Of a stretch of DNA of 29,682 bases, positions 24,586 through 29,682 are shown piece by piece. The stretch is from Thermoplasmata archaeon (lineage in GTDB: Archaea > Thermoplasmatota > Thermoplasmata > Thermoplasmatales > Thermoplasmataceae). The notes beneath the pieces are model-generated. The model was not told the origin of the DNA. It made no database searches and worked only from the letters and a program-made list of their open reading frames with translations. Location of the stretch: NCBI GenBank assembly GCA_021846695.1, contig JAJZWN010000014.1, positions 1-29,682 of the forward strand. Direction: 5' to 3'. Both the position numbers and the translations under genes were made by a program. How positions within the stretch are numbered: position 1 is the stretch's first letter; the number at the start of each line of letters is the position of its first letter.

Positions 24586-26471
24586 TTCTTCACCTCTATT
24601 GCATTGAATGGGCAGACAAGTGGTTCAGCACATACCCCACAACCATCGCAAATCGAGGGGTTAATCTGTATCTCACCCTTTTCTATAAACAGTGCTGGAC
24701 ACGAGAAATTCTCCACGCAATTCATACATTTGCCGCACTTATCCTGGTTTACCGTATAAATCTCAATTTCACCATTCTTACGGAGTTTTCTATCACGAAT
24801 TATGGCACATTCCCTTCTTGAGATGATAACTGAAACTCCGGTCTGGTGCAACGACCTGTTTATAGTTGCAAAAGACTCCTTGAGATTATAGGGATCCAGC
24901 AAAGATACATTACTTACACCAATTCCCCTCACAACATCCTCTATTGGAATTCCAGTAACGGGCTTTCCATTATAATCCAATTCATTCCCTGGATTTGGTT
25001 GCTGACCTGTCATTGCTGTTGTGCCATTATCCATTATAATAACAAGCATGTTCAGGTTGTTGTGCACGGCGTTTATTAATGGCGGAATGCCAGAATGGTA
25101 AAAGGTTGAATCTCCTATGAATGCTATGACCTTCTGATCGGTAACCATGGAAAAACCATTTGCTACACCAATAGACGACCCCATGGATATTAAGGTGTCT
25201 GCCTCATCAAATGGGTCATAAGTACCAAGTGAATAACAACCTATATCTGATGCATATATTGGATTTTTGATGTTTGACATTCTGACTGATCTTTTAACCA
25301 CGTAATAAGTACCCCTGTGGGGACATCCTGGGCATAGAACAGGTGGCCTGGGTGGGAGATCCACTCCTGTTTTTGGTGATTTGCCCTGAATATATCCTGG
25401 CATATTTAAAATTCTGGCCAGGGATTGAAGCACAGCATCCGGATTCAGTTCATAAACTAGGGGAAAATAACCATCAAGTTTTCCATAGATCCTGGTTCTG
25501 ATTCCATTTATCTGCGCAATTGCCCTGATCTTTTCTTCCATGTAGGGGTCCAGTTCTTCAACTATCACCACTTTATCATGTTTTCTCAGAAATTCGGCAA
25601 TCATTCCTCGGGGTAAAGGGTTGGTGAAGCCGATCTTCAGGACGTCTATTTCAATAGAATGAGAAGCTACTGCATCCATAAGGGAATTGTATCCTGAACC
25701 TGATGTTATTGCACCAATTTCACTGACCATGTTAGATTGCGCCTTATTCATGAATGACATGTCAGATTCCACTGCAATTTCACCAAGTTTTTCCATGAGC
25801 ATTTTTTTCAATCCAATTGCGTTGACTGGCAGGCTTACAAATCTTTCTGGATCTCTTTCAAAAACTCTTCTGGTTCCCTTTATTTTGGGTATTTCTCCAA
25901 CATTGACCGGACCTCTCATATGGCTAACTCTTGTTGTTGTCCTGAACAGGACTGGAATATGGTACTTTTCGGAAAGTTCAAAGGCTGCTTTCACGAAGTC
26001 TTTGGCCTCCTGGGGATTTGAAGGTTCAATCATTGGAATGTGTGCAAGATCAGCGTAATGCCTGTTATCCTGTTCATTCTGTGAAGAGAACATTGAAGGA
26101 TCATCGGCTGTCATGATTACCAGCCCACCCCTTGTCCCTGTATAGACAATACTGACGAAGGGATCGGACGCAACATTCAAACCCACATGCTTCATGAAAA
26201 CCAGTGATCTCATTCCTGAAATGGAGGCGGCAAAGGCACTTTCAAGTGCCACTTTTTCGTTTACTGAATAGAGAAATTTGATCCCCAGTTTGTCTGCAAC
26301 ATGAGAAAGCGTCTCTCCTACTTCACTTGAAGGGGTACCCGGATAACTGGATGCAAATTCGATTCCAGCCTCGACTGCTCCACGTGCAATCGCTTCGTTG
26401 CCGAGAAGAAAAACTGGGTTCTTTTCAATTTTACTATCAATGAACTGGACAAGGTCTGCCATATATATCAT
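24582..26471 (-). CDS. iorA: Indolepyruvate:ferredoxin oxidoreductase alpha subunit
   Basis: This 629-residue subunit has the expected order. An N-terminal pyrimidine-binding domain carries GNEAIARGAVEAGIEFASSYPGTPSSE and a catalytic Glu in YSVNEKVALESA. The TPP-pyrophosphate domain contains IGCYSLGTYDPFDEAD, AFIGDSTFYHSG and MDNGTTAMTGQQPNPG. Two [4Fe-4S] motifs close the chain: CGKCMNCVENFSCP and CDGCGVCAEPLVCP. It is the cytoplasmic catalytic subunit in aromatic amino acid breakdown. Two starts are possible (ATG 26471 or ATG 26462, MADLVQFIDSK); the upstream one was kept because a weak GAGATTGAT lies 10 bases before it. It starts the iorA-iorB operon. Confidence 0.94.
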   Translation of the reverse strand: MIYMADLVQFIDSKIEKNPVFLLGNEAIARGAVEAGIEFASSYPGTPSSEVGETLSHVADKLGIKFLYSVNEKVALESAFAASISGMRSLVFMKHVGLNVASDPFVSIVYTGTRGGLVIMTADDPSMFSSQNEQDNRHYADLAHIPMIEPSNPQEAKDFVKAAFELSEKYHIPVLFRTTTRVSHMRGPVNVGEIPKIKGTRRVFERDPERFVSLPVNAIGLKKMLMEKLGEIAVESDMSFMNKAQSNMVSEIGAITSGSGYNSLMDAVASHSIEIDVLKIGFTNPLPRGMIAEFLRKHDKVVIVEELDPYMEEKIRAIAQINGIRTRIYGKLDGYFPLVYELNPDAVLQSLARILNMPGYIQGKSPKTGVDLPPRPPVLCPGCPHRGTYYVVKRSVRMSNIKNPIYASDIGCYSLGTYDPFDEADTLISMGSSIGVANGFSMVTDQKVIAFIGDSTFYHSGIPPLINAVHNNLNMLVIIMDNGTTAMTGQQPNPGNELDYNGKPVTGIPIEDVVRGIGVSNVSLLDPYNLKESFATINRSLHQTGVSVIISRRECAIIRDRKLRKNGEIEIYTVNQDKCGKCMNCVENFSCPALFIEKGEIQINPSICDGCGVCAEPLVCPFNAIEVKK

Positions 26472-26905
26472 ATAATTATAATCAATCTCTAAATTAACAG
26501 ATACCCTTATATGTAAAGTTAGACAATATTTGCCACGGTGAGCTGTCTCATGCTAAAGCAGTGAGTAATCCTGTTTCACCGATAGAACTTAAACTTACAT
26601 AATGGTGTTGTGATTAAAATTATTATACGAGATGATGTATAAGCGAGCCTCAGATATCCAGCTTGAATACAAGAAGGACTTACCAGGTCTTTATTGAGCT
26701 ATTTTATGAATTCGTGCATTCATACCTGATGACGCATAATCTGCCCGAACTGAAAAATCCTGTTAATCTAGATGTAAATTTATATGTCAAAATTAAGTAT
26801 TGTAACCACAATTGTATATGGTTAAAACCATTATACCCGAGTATGCCCGAAATAGTTACAGGGGCATGCATACTATTAATCCACAGAAAACATTTTAACG
26901 GTATA
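26472..26905. other. 434-bp degenerate region upstream of iorA
   Basis: It holds the iorA promoter (a TATA-like TTATATG around 26507-26513) and then sequence with no convincing gene. A frame of 94 codons at 26663-26947 runs into the duplicated DNA on the wrong strand and lacks a promoter, so it is not called. At 26541-26579 a small hairpin (TGC-TAAA-GCA inside CTCA/TGAG), followed by GTAATCCTGTTTCAC, resembles the right end of IS200/IS605-type elements, which suggests an old insertion scar. Confidence 0.45.
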
Positions 26906-26968
26906 ATTCACTATTGCCTAGGGAATAGGAGCTTGCAGAATAATTAGAGTTGAACATGCAGGCATATA

Positions 26969-26976
26969 TTGAATAT
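26969..26976 (+). repeat. Target-site duplication, left copy
   Basis: TTGAATAT flanks the 407-bp element on the left. It is identical to the right copy and is present once in the empty site at 28252-28259 of the paralogue. Confidence 0.85.
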
Positions 26977-27383
26977 GGATCTAATCAACCCTTAATGGGT
27001 ATATAAATGGGTGATTCATACTTATTATGCTAGGCAGTGAATTATTGCCTAAAACACCGTCTCGTGAGAAATATTGTATGTACTAGAGGTGAAAGTTGAT
27101 CTATACGTGAAAGAGTTGGTATATATATAGAAAAGATCTTGGAATGAAGAGACATTTCATCGATTTAATCAACACAACAATAGTTCCTGATCTGAACAAG
27201 GCACTTGCAGAATGGGCAAATAACCGGCCCAAGGCGGTGTTCTGGTAATCCCAGGATTTCAAGAATCCAGAATAATTAAGAGACAATGAAATTCTCTCTT
27301 GCCTGGGAATTCACCATACCAACATTTCTATGGGAGTGAAGAAATTGGATTGCTTATATACCCATCCAATGTTTAAGAGAGAC
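26977..27383. mobile_element. 407-bp insertion element with inverted ends and 8-bp target duplication
   Basis: The two ends match as inverted repeats at 21 of 30 positions without gaps, including a perfect inner 12-mer ATGGGTATATAA (26995-27006 and its complement 27355-27366). The element is flanked by TTGAATAT at 26969-26976 and 27384-27391, and the uninterrupted site is present in the neighbouring paralogue. It is too short for a full transposase. Inside, a fragment at 27144-27248 reads MKRHFIDLINTTIVPDLNKA then ALAEWANNRPKAVFW and may be a transposase tail; the frame before it is broken. It is a non-autonomous derivative (MITE-like) or an internally deleted IS of unassigned family. Confidence 0.88.
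27144..27248 (+). pseudogene. Short transposase-like fragment inside the 407-bp element
   Basis: A 34-codon frame ends in a typical C-terminal-looking stretch (WANNRPKAVFW). Upstream in another frame, VLEVKVDLYVKELVYI (before a TAG) may belong to the same broken gene. The family is not recognised. It is likely the residue of the element's own transposase gene after internal deletion. Confidence 0.35.
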
Positions 27384-27391
27384 TTGAATAT
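27384..27391 (+). repeat. Target-site duplication, right copy
   Basis: TTGAATAT directly follows the right end of the 407-bp element and is continuous with the downstream part of the interrupted gene copy. Confidence 0.85.
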
Positions 27392-27544
27392 TCATTATGG
27401 AAATATTTTACATTAATACTTTCACCATTGTTGTTGTATTCTGTATTATTATATGGGTAATAGTAGATGATCAGTGGCAGGAATAGTATTATCACAATTA
27501 TAATCGAAATTATTATTTTATAATGGGATTTTAGGGTCATGGTA

Positions 27545-28420
27545 TCACTCATAAATATAATATTCCTCAGAAATCATTCTTGATGGCATTTTTATTATAG
27601 TAATATTATTAGCACTATTGTCCTTGAACATACTCAGATTTTCGCCGTTTAAATAATATATCTTATACCAATCCCCTGGATTTGTAAAGAAATAAAATTG
27701 ACCGTTTTGTATATTTACAATTTTGAATGAACTTGTGTTAATATTGTAAACAAACATTGTTGAATTGTATGAAACATTATAATTATGATTTCCATCTGAA
27801 CATCCCGGTTTTAATCCCACTGTGCCGTATATTGCACTCTCCTTCTCAGTGTGGATATTGAATGTGTTATGCAGTTTGCCAGCTGATACAGTAAGGGTAA
27901 AATTATAATTACCATTATGCAGGTAGAAATTAGGGATAACAAAGTTTATACCCATGCTGTGGAGATTATCAAATGAACTATATTTGTTAATCCATTTATT
28001 CCCTTCTTGTTTACAGTTAATTGGGAGATGTGTGCCTGTTATCTGAACATATTGATTATTATTGTCGCCTGTAGTTGCTATATAGACATACCTTGCATCG
28101 ATGTTTTTCATGCTTATATTTATATGGGATATTAAACATCCTTCAAGTTGATAGTATGCCGGGTTTGTTAATGTTGTATTCAGGTATGATTCACTATTGC
28201 CCAGGGAATAGGAGCTTGCAGAATAATTAGAGTTAAACATGCAGGCATATATTGAATATTCATTATGGAAATATTTTACATTGATACTTTCACCATTGTT
28301 GTTGTATTCTGTATTATTATATGGGTAATAGTAGATAATCAGTGGCAGGAATAGTATTATCACAATTATAATCGAAATTATTATTTTATAATGGGATTTT
28401 AGGTTCATGGTATCACTCAT
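27545..28420 (-). CDS. Secreted/anchored surface protein, paralogue 2
   Basis: This 291-residue protein has an N-terminal signal-anchor (residues 10-31, YKIIISIIIVIILFLPLII) and an Asn/Tyr/Ser-rich ectodomain with many N-x-S/T sequons. It contains several Cys (in YACMFNS, EGCLIS, INCKQEG and KPGCSDG) that could form disulfides outside the cell. The C-terminal domain begins IYGTVGLKPGCSDGNHNY, as in the upstream paralogue, and is followed by a beta-type region (SFKIVNIQNGQFYFFTNPG) recalling carboxypeptidase-regulatory-like folds. There is no enzymatic motif. The start overlaps the upstream gene by 8 bases (ATGAGTGA). Asn-rich composition suggests a target of AglB-type N-glycosylation; the function is unknown. 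Confidence 0.8.
   Translation of the reverse strand: MSDTMNLKSHYKIIISIIIVIILFLPLIIYYYPYNNTEYNNNGESINVKYFHNEYSIYACMFNSNYSASSYSLGNSESYLNTTLTNPAYYQLEGCLISHINISMKNIDARYVYIATTGDNNNQYVQITGTHLPINCKQEGNKWINKYSSFDNLHSMGINFVIPNFYLHNGNYNFTLTVSAGKLHNTFNIHTEKESAIYGTVGLKPGCSDGNHNYNVSYNSTMFVYNINTSSFKIVNIQNGQFYFFTNPGDWYKIYYLNGENLSMFKDNSANNITIIKMPSRMISEEYYIYE
27779..27835 (-). repeat. 57-bp perfect repeat, copy in paralogue 2
   Basis: It is identical base for base to 28647-28703. It encodes the conserved GTVGLKPGCSDGNHNY segment. Flanking sequence diverges strongly, so recent gene conversion or strong DNA-level constraint is indicated. Confidence 0.85.
28189..28420 (-). repeat. 232-bp segment duplicated downstream
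   Basis: The 5' part of paralogue 2 is repeated at 26906-26976 plus 27392-27552 with five mismatches (about 98% identity). It marks a recent tandem duplication. Confidence 0.88.
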
Positions 28421-29682
28421 ATAAATTTATTGAAGTGGATTGTCCAGGATTTTTAGAGTCTATATATGAAATAATTGAATTCGAATTATCTTTAAATTTT
28501 TCAAAATTAGATCCGCTCCTGTAAAATAATTCATATTTAGTATTGGGTTTAGCGAAGAATAAATAATTTCCATTTTTTATAGGAACTTTGTAAAAATTAC
28601 CACTATTTACGCTTTTTATATAAACATTAGAGTTAAGTGATGTGTCATAATTATGATTTCCATCTGAACATCCCGGTTTTAATCCCACTGTGCCGTATAT
28701 TGCCGAGGAAGTAACTGCATTTATGGTTTCTGACGCATTTGCGCTCTTGATTATCCCTGTAGGACCAACGCACTCATAATAATTTGTAGAAAACATATTT
28801 ATTCTGAATGAATGTTTTAATTCGTTAAGTGGAATATCTATTTTTACAAGCTCTATGCCTCCAAATACATTTTTTCCATGGCCATCAGTACATGGATTGC
28901 CACCATTAATGGTATATGCCTCAAATACTGATCCGCTGCCAATTGCGTCAGGGATATGTTCCCCAATCCCGGACAGTGCATAGAGATCTTTGTATATGGA
29001 ATACTGGCCAGTAACATATCCAGCCCATGGCAGCTGGGAAATTAGTTGAATGCCTATGTTTCTGTAGGCCTGTTTTGGAGTTATTCCCTTACAGCTTGGA
29101 CCAGTTACGTTTAATCCTTGATTGTAAGATTTTTGTATATTAGTATTTGCACCTGGCGGAGCATTTATCATTGTCAACCCTATTCTCTGGTAGAACGCAG
29201 TATAAAATGTATCGGGATTATTAGGATTTGATGTTGGAAAAATAATATCATTCGATATTCCGCTTGATATTAACGGTATTGTTATGGAAAGATTTCCACT
29301 ATTGTTAGTAATATCATAAATGGATTTTAGGATAACGCTATCATTCTGGTAATTTGAAGTGCTGCCACAATCATTTATGCTGTTTTTTGCAATTCCTAAA
29401 TTTGTATATCCGTATACTGAATAGCTTCCTGAGTCTGGAGACGACAGGTATATGGTATTATTCCCGTCATAGCCCATCTCATTCATGTACTTCTCAACAT
29501 GTATGTTTGAATTGCCGAATGTGGAATATGAATTGTGGAAGAATACTGATGGTTCTGGTGCCATAGAATGCATCGAATAGAATTCTGATCCTGAAAGGTA
29601 TTCTGCATGGAAATTAATATTGCCAGGCATAGAGTTTACATCCCATGTATATGTATATACACCGGTACCGCCAATATAGACT
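28413..29682 (-). CDS. Secreted surface protein, paralogue 1 (5' end beyond window)
   Basis: The frame stays open to the right edge. Beyond the first internal Met (29630) it reads VYIGGTGVYTYTWDVNS, which looks coding, so the true start lies outside the window. At least 422 residues are visible. It is an ectodomain rich in Asn, Ser, Gly and Tyr with many N-x-S/T sequons, without a membrane helix in the visible part, ending in the shared domain IYGTVGLKPGCSDGNHNY. Several Cys (NDCGSTS, GPSCKGIT, GNPCTDGH, YYECVGP) could be paired. It overlaps paralogue 2 by 8 bases and both end in Tyr-Glu, a by-product of the shared TATGAGTGA junction. The function is unknown; it is probably a glycosylated cell-surface protein. 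Confidence 0.75.
   Translation of the reverse strand, partial: VYIGGTGVYTYTWDVNSMPGNINFHAEYLSGSEFYSMHSMAPEPSVFFHNSYSTFGNSNIHVEKYMNEMGYDGNNTIYLSSPDSGSYSVYGYTNLGIAKNSINDCGSTSNYQNDSVILKSIYDITNNSGNLSITIPLISSGISNDIIFPTSNPNNPDTFYTAFYQRIGLTMINAPPGANTNIQKSYNQGLNVTGPSCKGITPKQAYRNIGIQLISQLPWAGYVTGQYSIYKDLYALSGIGEHIPDAIGSGSVFEAYTINGGNPCTDGHGKNVFGGIELVKIDIPLNELKHSFRINMFSTNYYECVGPTGIIKSANASETINAVTSSAIYGTVGLKPGCSDGNHNYDTSLNSNVYIKSVNSGNFYKVPIKNGNYLFFAKPNTKYELFYRSGSNFEKFKDNSNSIISYIDSKNPGQSTSINLYE
28647..28703 (-). repeat. 57-bp perfect repeat, copy in paralogue 1
   Basis: This is the second copy of the 57-bp identical stretch (see 27779-27835), in the same reading frame and the same position relative to the C-terminus of the protein. 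Confidence 0.85.

Larger units (their letters stand above)
26906..27552 (-). pseudogene. Truncated third paralogue, split by a mobile element
   Basis: Joining 26906-26976 to 27392-27552 reproduces 28189-28420, the 5' part of the neighbouring intact gene, with five mismatches in 232 bases. The copy starts at ATG 27552, where it overlaps the stop codon of the intact gene by the same ATGAGTGA found at the junction upstream. It encodes the signal-anchor (YKIIISIIIVIILFLPLII) and about 55 residues before the inserted element brings a stop. After the element the frame resumes (MFNSNYSASSYSLGNSE) but homology ends near 26906. The gene is non-functional and recent. Confidence 0.88.

Noticed and set aside
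26663..26947. A 94-codon plus-strand frame upstream of iorA
   Set aside because: It runs antisense into the duplicated surface-protein DNA, lacks a promoter, and its product matches no pattern recognised.

Overview
The window looks like a chromosomal segment of an acidophilic archaeon of the order Thermoplasmatales (a Ferroplasma, Acidiplasma or Thermoplasma relative; genus not settled). This rests on AT-rich DNA, archaeal versions of the information genes (L10e, aIF5A, archaeal-type PheRS beta, TruA), a Ta0583-type actin homologue, an archaeal AglB oligosaccharyltransferase, and many genes whose TATA box lies 24-33 bp upstream of the start codon, as expected for leaderless or nearly leaderless transcripts.

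Positions 1-3773 are accessory DNA. There is a transposase tail, a decayed TnpB gene spliced to a decapitated RelE-type toxin, a GNAT acetyltransferase, an AbiE-like antitoxin/toxin pair with a candidate operator, and a histidine phosphatase that must start at TTG. A tRNA-Cys(GCA) gene on the minus strand (3896-3967) closes this block. The actin-like ATPase (4301-5278) follows, then an RNase H-fold protein.

Positions 5991-14409 form a minus-strand cell-surface block. An APC-type permease is followed by an unusually long AglB (2059 residues: a normal OST core plus about 1180 extra residues and a C-terminal anchor) and, 5 bp later, a secreted single-anchor protein. Positions 14816-24585 are mostly housekeeping genes: pheT, a tandem ribbon-helix-helix regulator, truA, an AlaX-like protein that has lost all four zinc ligands, a membrane protein with a zinc ribbon, rpl10e, the overlapping aIF5A-agmatinase pair (polyamine supply beside the hypusinated factor), a membrane protein, and an MTA/SAH-deaminase-type amidohydrolase. 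The iorA-iorB pair (ATGA overlap, 23953-26471) makes indolepyruvate:ferredoxin oxidoreductase.

Positions 26472-29682 are again plastic. Two secreted paralogues on the minus strand overlap by ATGAGTGA. The same junction leads into a third, about 98% identical but truncated copy, which is split by a 407-bp mobile element with imperfect 30-bp inverted ends and a clean 8-bp target duplication (TTGAATAT). The strongest unusual items are the giant AglB, the zinc-less AlaX homologue, this duplication plus insertion, the AbiE operon with its operator, and the helically phased TGACA repeats before the actin gene. No CRISPR array, prophage or complete large defence island was seen.
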